DNA from: Hyphomicrobiales bacterium
GTDB taxonomy: Bacteria; Pseudomonadota; Alphaproteobacteria; Rhizobiales; Methylopilaceae
Direction of reading: 5' to 3'
Assembly (NCBI GenBank): GCA_022842205.1
Contig: JALHQA010000003.1
Location: 248,001-312,000 of the forward strand
Length of the DNA: 64,000 bases
The notes beneath the pieces were generated by a model. The model was not told where the DNA came from, searched no databases, and saw only the letters and a list, made by a program, of their open reading frames with translations. Of the stretch, positions 1 through 10,113 are shown one piece after another. Numbering within the stretch: position 1 is the stretch's first letter; every line of letters begins with the position of its first letter. The translations under genes and the position numbers were made by a program.

Positions 1-1281
1 CTGGCGGGCTTCGTTCACAAGCCGCTGCAAATCGTTCGTCAGGCGGGCGACACGCGAAGCGGCGTCCGTACGCGTGCGGGTCAGCGCGTCGCGCTCGGCG
101 GTGCGCGCGGCAAGCGCGGCGGACGCTTCCGCCAGCGCGGTTTCGGCATCCTTCAGTGCCGCATCCGTATCCGTGACGCGCGCGGCAGCCGCCGCCTGCG
201 CATCCTCCGTGCCCGCATCTTCGGCTTCCAGCGCAGCCAGTTCGGACTTGAACCGCTCCAGCGTTTCGACGGCGTCCTTGGCCAAGGCCTCCTCGCGGGC
301 GCGGTCGTTCTCGAGCTGCGCGATGCGGCGTTCGAGATCGGCGATCTTCTCGCGCGCCTGACGCTCCTCGCGGTCGAGATCCTCGCCCGCGCGCTTCAGG
401 CGTTCGAGCGCGGCGCCCGACGCCGCCGCGGCGTTGCGCAGTTCCGGCAATTCATGGCCCGCGACCGCATCGTTCTTCGCGGCCTCGTTCTGCGCAAGCG
501 TGCGCTCGGCGACGATGCGCTCGGCTTCAATCAGCGCGGTTCTCGACGCATCGCGCTCGGCTTCCGCCTCGGCATGGGCGCGCGCAAGCTGCAGTGATTC
601 AAGACGGCGGATATCACCGGAGAGCTGTCTGTACTTCACCGCCTGGCGCGCCTGACGCTTCAGCGCGTCGAGCTGCGAGCGCATGCGCTGCAGGACGTCT
701 TCCACGCGCTCGAGATTTTGCTCGGCGGCACGGAGCTTCAATTCGGATTCGTGGCGGCGGGCGTGCAGACCGGCAATGCCCGCCGCCTCTTCCAGAACGC
801 GGCGCCGCGCTTCCGGTTTGGCATTGATGATCTCGCCGATCTGGCCCTGACGCACGAGGGCGGGCGAACGCGCGCCGGTCGATGCGTCGGCGAACAGAAG
901 CTGGACATCGCGCGCGCGCACTTCGCGGCCGTTCACGCGATAGACCGAGCCCTTCTCGCGCTCGATCCGGCGCGTGATCTCAAGCTCGTCGACGCCGGCA
1001 TATTGCGGAATGACATTTCCCGCGTTGTCGAGGGAGATCGTGACTTCGGCGGTGTTGCGCGCGGGGCGCTGGCCGGAGCCCGCAAAAATGACGTCTTCCA
1101 TCGCCGAGGCGCGCAGCGCCTTGTGCGAGCCTTCGCCCATCGCCCAGCGCAAGGCTTCGACGAGGTTGGATTTGCCGCAGCCGTTCGGGCCGACCACACC
1201 GGTCAGTCCGGGCTGGACGTCAAGCTCCATCGCATCGACGAAGGATTTGAAGCCGACAAGGCGAAGTCGGGTAAGCTTCAT
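1..1281 (-). CDS. smc: Chromosome segregation ATPase SMC (N-terminal part, cut by window edge)
   Basis: The reading frame is open from the ATG at 1281 to the left edge, giving the first 427 residues. Seen: an N-terminal ATPase head with Walker A GPNGCGKSN at residues 31-39, a Q-loop/hinge-proximal head region up to about residue 170, and then a long Ala/Glu/Arg-rich coiled coil. The C-terminal head (signature motif and Walker B) lies outside the window. SMC dimers with ScpA/ScpB condense and help segregate the origin region of the chromosome. It is last in a leftward run dciA-like, dsbA-like, smc, an order common in Rhizobiales. The family identity is firm; only the part present here was checked. 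Confidence 0.95.
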   Translation of the reverse strand, partial: MKLTRLRLVGFKSFVDAMELDVQPGLTGVVGPNGCGKSNLVEALRWAMGEGSHKALRASAMEDVIFAGSGQRPARNTAEVTISLDNAGNVIPQYAGVDELEITRRIEREKGSVYRVNGREVRARDVQLLFADASTGARSPALVRQGQIGEIINAKPEARRRVLEEAAGIAGLHARRHESELKLRAAEQNLERVEDVLQRMRSQLDALKRQARQAVKYRQLSGDIRRLESLQLARAHAEAEAERDASRTALIEAERIVAERTLAQNEAAKNDAVAGHELPELRNAAAASGAALERLKRAGEDLDREERQAREKIADLERRIAQLENDRAREEALAKDAVETLERFKSELAALEAEDAGTEDAQAAAAARVTDTDAALKDAETALAEASAALAARTAERDALTRTRTDAASRVARLTNDLQRLVNEARQ

Positions 1282-1324
1282 AGGTTACCTGGTGTGTGTT
1301 CGGTCCGCGCCCCGCGTGCGGACT

Positions 1325-2008
1325 TCATTTCGTGAGGGCTTCGACTTCTTTTTCGAATTCCTCAAGCGTCAGCGCGCCGCGCCGGATCTTTCCGTTAAAG
1401 AAGAAAGTCGGCGTGGAATTGACCCCGAATTTCCCCGACGCCGTCTCACGAACCTCCAAAAGATTGTCTTCCAGCTCCCGATTCGACAAGCAAGCCTCGA
1501 GCGACTCTTGCGTGAAGCCGACCTGCTTTCCGAAATTCTGCAGCCATGCCAACGGATCCTGAGCGCCGAGAAGGCTTTCCTGCTGCGTGAAGAACGCATC
1601 GACGATCGGGAAATACTTTCCGTCGCCGGCGCAGCGCGCGATCATCGCCCCGGCCAGCGCGAACTGATCGAGCGGGAAATCGCGGAAAATGAAGCGCACC
1701 TTGCCGGTATCGATGAAGCGCGATTTCACCTCCGGCAGCGTCTCGTCGTGGAATTCACGGCAATGCGAGCAGGACAGCGATGCGTATTCGACGACCGTGA
1801 CCGGCGCGTTGGCATCGCCCATCGCCTGGTCCGGCAGCGGGCCGGGCATCAGAAGCGTGGCGAGATCGACATGCGCGTCCGGCGCGCTCTCGGCCGCCGG
1901 CCCGGCTTCAGTCGCCGCTTCAGGTTCCCCTTGCGACGCATAATAACCGCCCGCGCCGACAGCGATCAGCGCGACGAGGGCAATTGCGAACAGGGCGGAC
2001 CTCTTCAT
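1325..2008 (-). CDS. DsbA-family thiol:disulfide oxidoreductase, exported
   Basis: This is a 227-residue protein with an N-terminal signal or anchor segment (residues 4-22), a low-complexity Ala/Glu linker and a DsbA-like thioredoxin domain. The active site is CSHC at residues 80-83, and a cis-Pro segment (STPTFFF) lies near the C-terminus. It probably oxidises cysteine pairs in periplasmic proteins; its substrates are unknown. I chose the ATG at 2008 because a GGAAGGAAAAG ribosome site precedes it; an upstream ATG at 2041 would add 11 residues before the signal. It is 44 bp upstream of smc and probably co-transcribed with it. Confidence 0.88.
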   Translation of the reverse strand: MKRSALFAIALVALIAVGAGGYYASQGEPEAATEAGPAAESAPDAHVDLATLLMPGPLPDQAMGDANAPVTVVEYASLSCSHCREFHDETLPEVKSRFIDTGKVRFIFRDFPLDQFALAGAMIARCAGDGKYFPIVDAFFTQQESLLGAQDPLAWLQNFGKQVGFTQESLEACLSNRELEDNLLEVRETASGKFGVNSTPTFFFNGKIRRGALTLEEFEKEVEALTK

Positions 2009-2099
2009 CGGACTTTTCCTTCCGGCCGGGCGGCCTTCCACTTTGGGGGCTGCTTTCTACACATTCGGTGGGGCTGAAAATAGGGCGGATTCGGGATTG

Positions 2100-2603
2100 T
2101 TACCGGCGTTTCGAAGCCGAAACAGCCCTTCCCAACCGCTGAAGCGCCTCGGCAAGGCGCTCATCCTCGACACCCGATGTGAGACCGCGAATACGGGCCT
2201 CCTCCTCCGGCGCAAGCTGGATTTCCGGCTTTCGTGGCTGCGGCTTGCGGCGAACGGGAGGCCCCTGCTTCGGCTTGATGGCGCCGACGCAACGCCAGCC
2301 GAAATAGCGGTTGATGCGCTCGACAATGACCGCGCTCTGCATCTGCAGGTCCAGCGCGAAGGCGCTCTCGACCTGGACATGGAGGGTGGCGGGCTCGCGG
2401 TCGCGGCCCTCCGCCTTGCCGCGCGGCCAGGCGAGCTTGACCGGCTCGCAGCGCGCGGCGAGGTCTGGGCCGGCGATGTCATTCCAGCGCAACAGAATTT
2501 CGCTTCCGGCAAAGCCCTGCGCAGCCAACGCTTCGCCCATCGCGCCGGGCACGAGCTCGGCAAGCGTACGGGTTTTGCGCCTCTTTTTTTCCGGCCCGAC
2601 CAT
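2100..2603 (-). CDS. DUF721/DciA-like protein
   Basis: The 167-residue protein has a basic N-terminus and a DUF721 domain (about residues 15-110) with the characteristic W-x2-I-x-GP-x-LA segment near residue 40, followed by a Pro/Lys-rich linker and a helical tail. DUF721 is the DciA family; DciA recruits or loads the replicative helicase DnaB in bacteria lacking DnaC. Assigning that role here rests on the family, since alphaproteobacterial members are divergent. The gene is divergent from mutY (109 bp between starts) and leads the run with the DsbA-like gene and smc. Confidence 0.75.
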   Translation of the reverse strand: MVGPEKKRRKTRTLAELVPGAMGEALAAQGFAGSEILLRWNDIAGPDLAARCEPVKLAWPRGKAEGRDREPATLHVQVESAFALDLQMQSAVIVERINRYFGWRCVGAIKPKQGPPVRRKPQPRKPEIQLAPEEEARIRGLTSGVEDERLAEALQRLGRAVSASKRR

Positions 2604-2712
2604 CCCCTGTTTCTCCGCCTCGGCGGCGGCGCGCGCAAGCGGGCAGCGAACAAGGCCTGTGAAGCTGTGGAATGCGGGATTAAGCCGCCGAAAGCTGCGC
2701 TATAACCGCCGC

Positions 2713-3774
2713 ATGGCCCTCGCCGCCGAGCAATCCGAACCCCGCCGACCCGGCGCGGACGCCCTTCTCGCCTGGTACGACCGGCACCGCCGCCGCTTGC
2801 CCTGGCGCGCCGAACGCGGGGAGCGGGCTGACGCGTATCGCGTCTGGCTGTCGGAAATCATGCTGCAGCAGACGACCGTCGCGGCGGCAGGCCCGTATTT
2901 CATCCGGTTTCTCGAACGGTTTCCGGATGTGCACGCGCTGGCCGCGGCACCAAGCGACGATGTTATGCGGCTGTGGGCGGGCCTCGGCTATTACGCCCGG
3001 GCACGCAATCTCCATGCCTGCGCCAAGGACGTGTCGGCGCGCGGCGGGACATTTCCCGACACAGAAGAAGGATTGCTCGAACTTCCCGGCATCGGTCCAT
3101 ACACCGCGGCGGCGATCGCGGCGATCGCGTTCGGAAGGCGCGCCACCGTGGTGGACGGCAATGTCGAGCGTGTCATTACGCGGCTGTTTGCCGTCGAAGA
3201 TGTCATGCCGAAGGCAAAGCCCGTCATCCGCGCGCTGACCGAACCGCTTGTTCCGGCAAAACGCGCCGGCGATTTTGCCCAGGCCATGATGGATCTCGGC
3301 GCGACGATCTGCACGCCGAAGCGCCCCGCCTGCTCGCTGTGCCCGTGGGACGACGCATGCGTCGCGCGCGCCGAGGGAACGCAGGAGAGCTTTCCCCGGA
3401 AGGCCGCAAAAGCGGTGCGCCCGGCGCGGTTCGGCGCGGCCTTCTATGTGACGCGCCCCGACGGCGCGGTGCTGCTCAGGCGGCGTCAGGACAAGGGACT
3501 TCTTGGCGGAATGACCGAGCTGCCGGGTACGGACTGGACGGACCGGTTCGACCGGAAAGCGGCACTTGAACAGGCTCCGGTGAAAGCCGCCTGGCGCAGG
3601 CGCACCGGCTCCGTGCGCCATGTGTTTTCGCATTTCTCACTGGAGCTCCAGGTCTTTGCCGCCGAAGTCTCGCAAAGGACGCGAGCGCCGGACGGTTGCT
3701 GGTGGTCGCTGGAAGCGGATGCCGAGGCGCTGCCCAGCGTAATGCGCAAGGCGCTGGAACTCGGGCGCGGCTAG
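2713..3774 (+). CDS. mutY: Adenine DNA glycosylase MutY
   Basis: The 353-residue protein removes adenine mispaired with 8-oxoguanine. Seen: the catalytic Glu in SEIMLQQT (E48), the helix-hairpin-helix GIGPYT (about 126-131), catalytic Asp in VVDGN (D148), a [4Fe-4S] loop C-x6-C-x2-C-x5-C at residues 200, 207, 210 and 216, and a C-terminal NUDIX-like 8-oxoG recognition domain from about residue 235. The open frame extends upstream to 2311, but that part is antisense to the DUF721 gene; the ATG at 2713 gives the normal N-terminus. The stop codon overlaps the stop of the convergent CDF transporter at a shared CTAG. Confidence 0.96.
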   Translation: MALAAEQSEPRRPGADALLAWYDRHRRRLPWRAERGERADAYRVWLSEIMLQQTTVAAAGPYFIRFLERFPDVHALAAAPSDDVMRLWAGLGYYARARNLHACAKDVSARGGTFPDTEEGLLELPGIGPYTAAAIAAIAFGRRATVVDGNVERVITRLFAVEDVMPKAKPVIRALTEPLVPAKRAGDFAQAMMDLGATICTPKRPACSLCPWDDACVARAEGTQESFPRKAAKAVRPARFGAAFYVTRPDGAVLLRRRQDKGLLGGMTELPGTDWTDRFDRKAALEQAPVKAAWRRRTGSVRHVFSHFSLELQVFAAEVSQRTRAPDGCWWSLEADAEALPSVMRKALELGRG

Positions 3775-4700
3775 ACGACCACGATCCCCTGGTGCTTGGC
3801 CTTGTTGTCCGGCTCGACATGAATCGTGACGCTCGCGCCTTCGACGTCCTGCTGCAGCGCACGCTCGATCCGGTCGCAGATGTCGTGGGCGTCCGACACG
3901 CTCATCGTACCGGCGACGACAAGGTGAAACTCGACGAATGTCGCCCTGCCCGCCTGCCGTGTGCGGATGTCGTGAGCCTCTATGGCGCCGTGGGCTTCTC
4001 TCGCGATGACGGCCTTGATCCTGTCGAGTTCGTCGGGCGTCACCGCCTCATCCATCAGGCCGCCGAGCGATTCGCGCACCAGCAAGACGCCCATCCAGAT
4101 AATGTTGACCGCGACGAGCGCGGCCATGATCGGATCGAGGATCGGCAGATCGAACACCACCGCGCCGACGAGGCCGAGCAGAACGCCGACTGATGTAATT
4201 ACGTCGGTGAAGACATGCTTGCCGTCCGATTCGAGCGCCAGGGAACGCTCGCGCCGTCCGACGCGGATCAGCACGAACGCCCAGAAAACGTTGATCAGGG
4301 TCGCCAAGCCGCTGATGAACAGGCCTTCGACCGGCGCATCGATGGGGCGCGGATCGAGAAATCCGTAATACGCATAGCGCGCGATCGACACCGCCGCGAT
4401 TGTGATCAGAATTCCGACCAGGACAGCGGACAGATATTCGGCCTTGTAATGCCCGAAAGGATGGTTCTTGTCCGGCGGCTGTTGACTGAACCAAAGCGCG
4501 ACAGCCGATGTGATCGCTGTCACGACATTGATGACGCTTTCGAGCGCGTCCGAGTACAGGGCGACGGAGCCAGTGAGCCACCACGCAGCCGCTTTCAGCC
4601 CGAGAACCAGCAGGCTGACGAGGATGCTTATGAGCGCAAGGCGAAAGAGTTTTTCCGGCTTCACGCGCAGGCGCTTAACGCCGCGGGGGGCGTAATACAA
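3771..4700 (-). CDS. Cation diffusion facilitator (CDF) metal transporter
   Basis: The 309-residue protein has six predicted membrane segments and a C-terminal cytoplasmic metal-binding domain (about 215-300). Metal-site signatures are a Asp/Glu-bearing motif YSDALES in TM2, the conserved NHPFGHYKAEY loop after TM3 start, and HVFTD (H-x3-D) in TM5. CDF proteins export Zn, Fe, Mn, Co or Cd in exchange for protons; the substrate cannot be read with certainty. The frame starts at a TTG at 4700; a GTG at 4664 is an alternative start, and neither has a clear ribosome site. It follows ccrM by 34 bp in the same direction, so it may be read through from there. Confidence 0.85.
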   Translation of the reverse strand: MYYAPRGVKRLRVKPEKLFRLALISILVSLLVLGLKAAAWWLTGSVALYSDALESVINVVTAITSAVALWFSQQPPDKNHPFGHYKAEYLSAVLVGILITIAAVSIARYAYYGFLDPRPIDAPVEGLFISGLATLINVFWAFVLIRVGRRERSLALESDGKHVFTDVITSVGVLLGLVGAVVFDLPILDPIMAALVAVNIIWMGVLLVRESLGGLMDEAVTPDELDRIKAVIAREAHGAIEAHDIRTRQAGRATFVEFHLVVAGTMSVSDAHDICDRIERALQQDVEGASVTIHVEPDNKAKHQGIVVV

Positions 4701-4734
4701 CAGCGATGTTTGCGGTTGCGAAGCGTTCGCGGGA

Positions 4735-5868
<1,134 letters not shown>

Positions 5869-5926
5869 TCAAAGTCCTCGACGCGTGACCTAACGGGACC
5901 GACGCGGAGAACTTGAACCATCAACC

Positions 5927-5941
5927 TTAAACGCCGCCTAA
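5927..5941 (-). promoter_or_regulatory. CtrA-like binding site upstream of ccrM
   Basis: Read on the minus strand the site is TTAG-N7-TTAA, one base from the CtrA consensus TTAA-N7-TTAA, centred about 66 bp upstream of the ccrM ATG. A further half-site-like GTTAAC lies at 5950-5955. CtrA activates ccrM in Caulobacter, so the position fits; binding itself is inferred. Confidence 0.6.
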
Positions 5942-5997
5942 AAAGCAGGGTTAACAAAGGGTTGGCGGCAAAATAGACTGCCCTATAAAGGAAGGCG

Positions 5998-6618
5998 TCA
6001 GCCCTGCGGACGGCCCGCAGGCTTGGTGTCGAAGCCGACACGGAAACTCCAGTTGCGGAGTCCGCCCTGCGGCATGGGAATCCCACCCAGTTCCTCGACA
6101 TGCGTGAAGGTGACGCCGTTCTGTCCTGGCGGGATGACGACCTGGAGGCGGGTCACCTGGGAGAGGACGACTTTCTGCTGATCGTCGATGACGACGAAAC
6201 GCACCGGCACGTCCATCTTCTGACCCGGCTTGCCCATCGGCCCGAGCAGCGCGCGACCGGAGAACCCGATGCGCACGCCGACCTCGACGCCGAGATCGAC
6301 GCATTCCCGGGCAAGTTCGCCGAAGCGGACCTGACTGCGGACAGCCATGGGGTCGCCGTCCTTGCCCCGTTCATAGATGATATGGGCAGCGGTGCCCGGC
6401 TGGACCATCACCGACGGGCAATAGAAGGGCTGTTTGGGCGCCGGCCGCGGCGCCTTGGGCTCGGAGGGCTTGCCGAAGCCGAACAAAGCCAGCTGTGCGC
6501 CTGAAATCCCTGAGCTGGCTGGCGAATCGGCCGGCTGGGCGGAAACGGATGCCGTCATGGCGAGCGTCGCGAGGCTCAATCTCCATGCGAATTTTGCAGT
6601 CTGACGGCGCATGGCCAT
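5998..6618 (-). CDS. Exported protein of unknown function
   Basis: A 206-residue protein that I do not recognise. It has a signal peptide (basic MRRQTAK, then a hydrophobic stretch ending near AQPA, residue 30), a Pro/Lys-rich stretch (about 50-65) and a compact beta-rich domain with two cysteines, C67 in FYCPSV and another in RECVDLG near residue 105, which could form a disulfide. The start at 6618 is supported by GGAGAG 5 bp upstream. It lies between ccrM and ispH and is divergent from ispH. Probably a periplasmic or outer-membrane-associated protein; no catalytic motif was seen. Confidence 0.75.
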   Translation of the reverse strand: MAMRRQTAKFAWRLSLATLAMTASVSAQPADSPASSGISGAQLALFGFGKPSEPKAPRPAPKQPFYCPSVMVQPGTAAHIIYERGKDGDPMAVRSQVRFGELARECVDLGVEVGVRIGFSGRALLGPMGKPGQKMDVPVRFVVIDDQQKVVLSQVTRLQVVIPPGQNGVTFTHVEELGGIPMPQGGLRNWSFRVGFDTKPAGRPQG

Positions 6619-6722
6619 GCGTTCTCTCCGGATTTATGCCCGATTTTTGCTTTAGGACCCTATATACCCCGTTGGGGCATAAGCTTGACAAGACCCGGCC
6701 TCAAACCACAACTGACCCGGAT

Positions 6723-7706
6723 ATGACGACACAAAAGCCGCCTCTTAAAGTCCTTCTTTGCGCGCCGCGCGGATTCTGCGCCGGTGTTGTCCGGGCCATC
6801 GATGTGGTCGAGAAGGCGCTCAAGCTCTATGGCGCGCCGGTCTATGTGCGCCATGAGATCGTCCATAACAAATATGTCGTGGAAAGCCTGAAGCGGAAAG
6901 GCGCCGTCTTCGTCGAGGAACTCGACGAAGTGCCGGACGACACGCAGGCTCCGGTCATCTTCTCCGCCCATGGCGTCGCCAAGACGATCCCGGCCGAGGC
7001 CAAGCGCCGCAATTTCCAGATTCTCGACGCCACCTGCCCGCTGGTGACCAAGGTCCACCGCGAGGCGGAGATCCACTTCAAGCGCGGCAAGGAAATCATC
7101 CTGATCGGCCATGCCGGCCATCCGGAAGTCGTCGGCACGGTCGGCCAGCTGCCGGAAGGCGCGGTCAAGCTCGTCCAGACGGTTGAGGATGTCGAGGCGT
7201 TCGTGCCGAACGATCCCGACAAGCTCGCCTTCGTGACGCAGACCACGCTGTCGGTCGAGGAGACGTCGGGCATCATCGAGGCGCTGAAGCGCAAGTTCCC
7301 GAATATCACCGTGCCGCACAAGGAAGACATCTGCTACGCGACGACGAACCGCCAGGAAGCGGTGAAGCAGATCGCGCATCAGTGCGATGCCTTCATCACC
7401 GTCGGATCGCCGAACTCGTCGAACTCGCAGCGTCTGCGGGAAGTCGCCGAGCAGCGCGGCGTGAGCGTTTCGCGGCTCGTCGACGGAGCGCACCAGATCG
7501 ACTGGTCGGAATTCCAGGACATCAAGACGCTCGGCATTTCCGCCGGCGCCTCGGCCCCGGAGGTTCTCGTCGAGCAGATCATCGACGCGTTCGCCGAGCG
7601 TTACGACGTCGAGGTCGAGACGGTGGCCGCCGTGGAAGAAAACATGTTTTTCCCGCTGCCCCGCCCGCTGCGCGGCATGAACGTCGACACGGTCGACGCC
7701 GCCTAG
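6723..7706 (+). CDS. ispH: 4-hydroxy-3-methylbut-2-enyl diphosphate reductase IspH
   Basis: The 327-residue enzyme performs the last step of the MEP pathway, reducing HMBPP to IPP and DMAPP with a [4Fe-4S] cluster. The three cluster cysteines are present: C13 in [12 protein letters not shown]105 in DATCPLVTK and C204 in [10 protein letters not shown]; the substrate-site segments HPEVVG and [11 protein letters not shown] are also present. I chose the ATG at 6723; the frame extends upstream to 6495 but that part is antisense to the neighbouring gene. Its stop shares a CTAG with the convergent permease gene. In many rhizobia ispH directly precedes thrB and rnhA; here a permease gene sits between. 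Confidence 0.96.
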   Translation: MTTQKPPLKVLLCAPRGFCAGVVRAIDVVEKALKLYGAPVYVRHEIVHNKYVVESLKRKGAVFVEELDEVPDDTQAPVIFSAHGVAKTIPAEAKRRNFQILDATCPLVTKVHREAEIHFKRGKEIILIGHAGHPEVVGTVGQLPEGAVKLVQTVEDVEAFVPNDPDKLAFVTQTTLSVEETSGIIEALKRKFPNITVPHKEDICYATTNRQEAVKQIAHQCDAFITVGSPNSSNSQRLREVAEQRGVSVSRLVDGAHQIDWSEFQDIKTLGISAGASAPEVLVEQIIDAFAERYDVEVETVAAVEENMFFPLPRPLRGMNVDTVDAA

Positions 7707-8590
7707 GCGTTCAGCACCGTTACAATCGCCACAACAATACAGGCGACGCCGAACAGTTCGGCGGCACGCGCGCGCTCGCGGAAGATCCGCGCCGAGACGA
7801 TCTGCGAATAGAGAATCTCGACGACCGCGAGGGTACGCACGCGCGCCACATCCTCGATCGCGTATGCGCTGAACCAGAGCTGCGAAGCACACGCCCCGGC
7901 CAAACCCGCCACCATCGAGGTCCGCCACGACCGCAATACGGCCTTGAGGTCGTCCGGCATGCGCCAGGCCATATAGAGGCTCATGATCACGCTCTGATAG
8001 ATCAGCACGATCACCAGCGTGGTCGAAGCCGCGAGCAGAAAGGGCGCATCCAGACTCGTCGTCGCGCCGCGATAGCTCACCGAAGACATTGCGAAGAACG
8101 AACCGGCCAGCAGGCCGATCAACACCGAGCGCGGTTCGAACACCATGCCGGCTTTCGGCCAGGAGATCGCCATTGTGCCGACGGTCGCGGCGATCACCGA
8201 GATCGCCAATCCGAGCGTCAGCGGTTCACCGAGAATCAGAAGAGCGAAAATCGCGACCTGAACCGGCGCCGTGTTGGACAGCGACACCGCGACCGAGAAG
8301 GACCGGCCGCGCATGGCGGCGAGCAGGCTGGCCGTGGCAAGGATCTGCATGAGCCCGGCCACGGCAACCCAAAGGAAGTAGGACGGCATCGGCCATGACG
8401 GCAGTCCGTAGAACCAGACCACGATGGAGAAGAAGATCAGCGAAAACGGCAACGCGTAAATGAATCGCGCATAGGTGCCGCCGAGCGTCCCGGATGTGCC
8501 GGCGATCGTTCTCTGCGTTGCGTTGCGTACTGTCTGGAACGCTGCGGCGACAAGAACGAAAACAACCCAATACCACTCGAAGGGAATCAC
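7703..8590 (-). CDS. EamA/DMT-family permease
   Basis: The protein is about 295 residues long with ten predicted membrane helices in two EamA-like halves. The second half contains a typical EamA ending with the [15 protein letters not shown] segment. DMT permeases move small metabolites such as amino acids or nucleotides; the substrate is unknown. I prefer the GTG at 8590 (followed by IPFEWYW); an in-frame GTG at 8632 would add 14 polar residues. It is convergent with ispH and divergent from thrB, splitting the usual ispH-thrB-rnhA order. Confidence 0.82.
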   Translation of the reverse strand: MIPFEWYWVVFVLVAAAFQTVRNATQRTIAGTSGTLGGTYARFIYALPFSLIFFSIVVWFYGLPSWPMPSYFLWVAVAGLMQILATASLLAAMRGRSFSVAVSLSNTAPVQVAIFALLILGEPLTLGLAISVIAATVGTMAISWPKAGMVFEPRSVLIGLLAGSFFAMSSVSYRGATTSLDAPFLLAASTTLVIVLIYQSVIMSLYMAWRMPDDLKAVLRSWRTSMVAGLAGACASQLWFSAYAIEDVARVRTLAVVEILYSQIVSARIFRERARAAELFGVACIVVAIVTVLNA

Positions 8591-8688
8591 AGTATCACCG
8601 GGTTTGACGCTTCGGGGTACAGCCGATAACACGCAGCCCGAAGCGCCAACAATCGGGCGGCGCTACAACCTTAGCCTCAGGGCATCCC

Positions 8689-9654
8689 ATGGCCGTTTAT
8701 ACCGAGGTGCCGGAAGACGACCTCGAACGCTTCGTTTCGGGCTACGACATCGGCCGCCATCTCTCGTGCAAGGGGATCGCCGAAGGCGTCGAGAACTCGA
8801 ATTTCCTGCTGCGCACGACCGGCGGGCAATTCATCCTGACGCTGTACGAGAAACGGGTGAGGCGCGAGAGCCTCCCCTATTTTCTCGGGCTGATGGAGCA
8901 CTGCGCCGAACACGGCATCGTCTGCCCGCTTCCGGTCAAGAACCGCGACGGCCAGATGCTCGGTGAACTGTGCGGACGCCCGGCGGCGATCGTCACGTTC
9001 CTCGACGGCATCTCGCGCAGCAGGCCGACCGTGGAACACACCGCGCAGGTCGGCGACGCGCTGGCGAAGTTCCACAACGCATCCTGGGAGTTTCAGCTCT
9101 GCCGCGACAACGATCTCGGTCTTGACGGCTGGAAGCGGCTGGCGGACACCGCGCTCGACCGCGCCAACGAAGTGCGCGCGGGCCTCGCCGGCGCCATCGC
9201 CGAGGAGTTGAACTTTCTCGACAGGAACTGGCCGAAGAATCTGCCGACAGGCACGATCCACGCCGATCTTTTTCCGGACAATGTTCTGTTTCTGGAAGGG
9301 CGCGCGCCGGGCCTGATCGATTTCTATTTCGCCTGTACCGACATTCTGGCCTACGATCTTACGATCTGCCTCAACGCCTGGTGTTTCGAACCCGATCACG
9401 CCTACAACGCCACCAAGGGCCGCGCCCTGCTCGCCGCCTATCACGCGGCGCGGCCGCTGCGCGACGACGAAATGGCGGCACTGCCGATTCTGGCGCGCGG
9501 CGCGGCGATGCGTTTCCTGCTGACGCGCCTTGTGGACTGGCTGTCGGTTCCGACCGGCGCGATGGTGCAGCCGAAACATCCGCTCGAATACTGGCGCAAG
9601 CTCCGCTTCCACCAGGCGGTCGGATCGGTCGCGGAATATGGCTGGCGGCCATGA
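8689..9654 (+). CDS. thrB: Homoserine kinase ThrB (aminoglycoside-kinase fold)
   Basis: The 321-residue protein belongs to the APH-like homoserine kinases of alphaproteobacteria rather than the GHMP type. Seen: the Brenner-type motif HADLFPDN (191-198) and the Mg-binding DFYFAC (from 211). It phosphorylates homoserine for threonine synthesis in the cytoplasm. The stop overlaps the rnhA start (ATGA at 9651-9654), which implies translational coupling. ThrB next to RNase HI is a common rhizobial pair and supports the call. Confidence 0.93.
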   Translation: MAVYTEVPEDDLERFVSGYDIGRHLSCKGIAEGVENSNFLLRTTGGQFILTLYEKRVRRESLPYFLGLMEHCAEHGIVCPLPVKNRDGQMLGELCGRPAAIVTFLDGISRSRPTVEHTAQVGDALAKFHNASWEFQLCRDNDLGLDGWKRLADTALDRANEVRAGLAGAIAEELNFLDRNWPKNLPTGTIHADLFPDNVLFLEGRAPGLIDFYFACTDILAYDLTICLNAWCFEPDHAYNATKGRALLAAYHAARPLRDDEMAALPILARGAAMRFLLTRLVDWLSVPTGAMVQPKHPLEYWRKLRFHQAVGSVAEYGWRP

Positions 9655-10097
9655 GCGACGGCAGGGTCGATATCTGGACCGATGGCGCATGCTCCGGCAA
9701 TCCCGGTCCCGGCGGCTGGGGCGCGGTGCTGCGCTTCAACGGCACGACGAAGGAGCTTTCCGGCGGCGAAGCGCAAACCACAAACAACCGGATGGAGCTG
9801 CTGGCCGCGATCCGCGCGCTGGAGGCGCTGACGCGGCGCTGTGCCGTGAACATTCACACCGACAGCCAATATGTACGCGGCGGCGTCACCGGCTGGATCC
9901 GCGGCTGGAAGAAGAACGGCTGGAAGACCGCCGACAAGAAGCCTGTCAAGAACCAGGATCTCTGGCAGGAGCTCGATGCGCTGACGACGCAGCACGACAT
10001 CGAATGGCACTGGGTCAAGGGCCATGCCGGCAATGTCGACAACGAACGCGCGGACGAGCTTGCGCGCGAGGGCATGGCGCCTTTCAAGACGCGCTGA
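9651..10097 (+). CDS. rnhA: Ribonuclease HI
   Basis: The 148-residue enzyme cleaves RNA in RNA:DNA hybrids. All four catalytic carboxylates are visible: D11 ([10 protein letters not shown]), E49 (NNRMEL), D71 (HTDSQY) and D135 (NERADEL), together with H125 in VKGHAG. The basic handle region [16 protein letters not shown] is present. It is coupled to thrB by a 4-bp overlap. A 7-bp hairpin overlaps its stop codon at 10094-10113. Confidence 0.96.
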   Translation: MSDGRVDIWTDGACSGNPGPGGWGAVLRFNGTTKELSGGEAQTTNNRMELLAAIRALEALTRRCAVNIHTDSQYVRGGVTGWIRGWKKNGWKTADKKPVKNQDLWQELDALTTQHDIEWHWVKGHAGNVDNERADELAREGMAPFKTR

Positions 10098-10113
10098 CGC
10101 CCCATAGCGTCAG
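10094..10113. terminator. Possible hairpin between convergent rnhA and MFS gene
   Basis: Arms CTGACGC and GCGTCAG with a 6-nt loop overlap both stop codons. There is no T-run on either side, so it is at best a weak bidirectional terminator. Confidence 0.35.
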
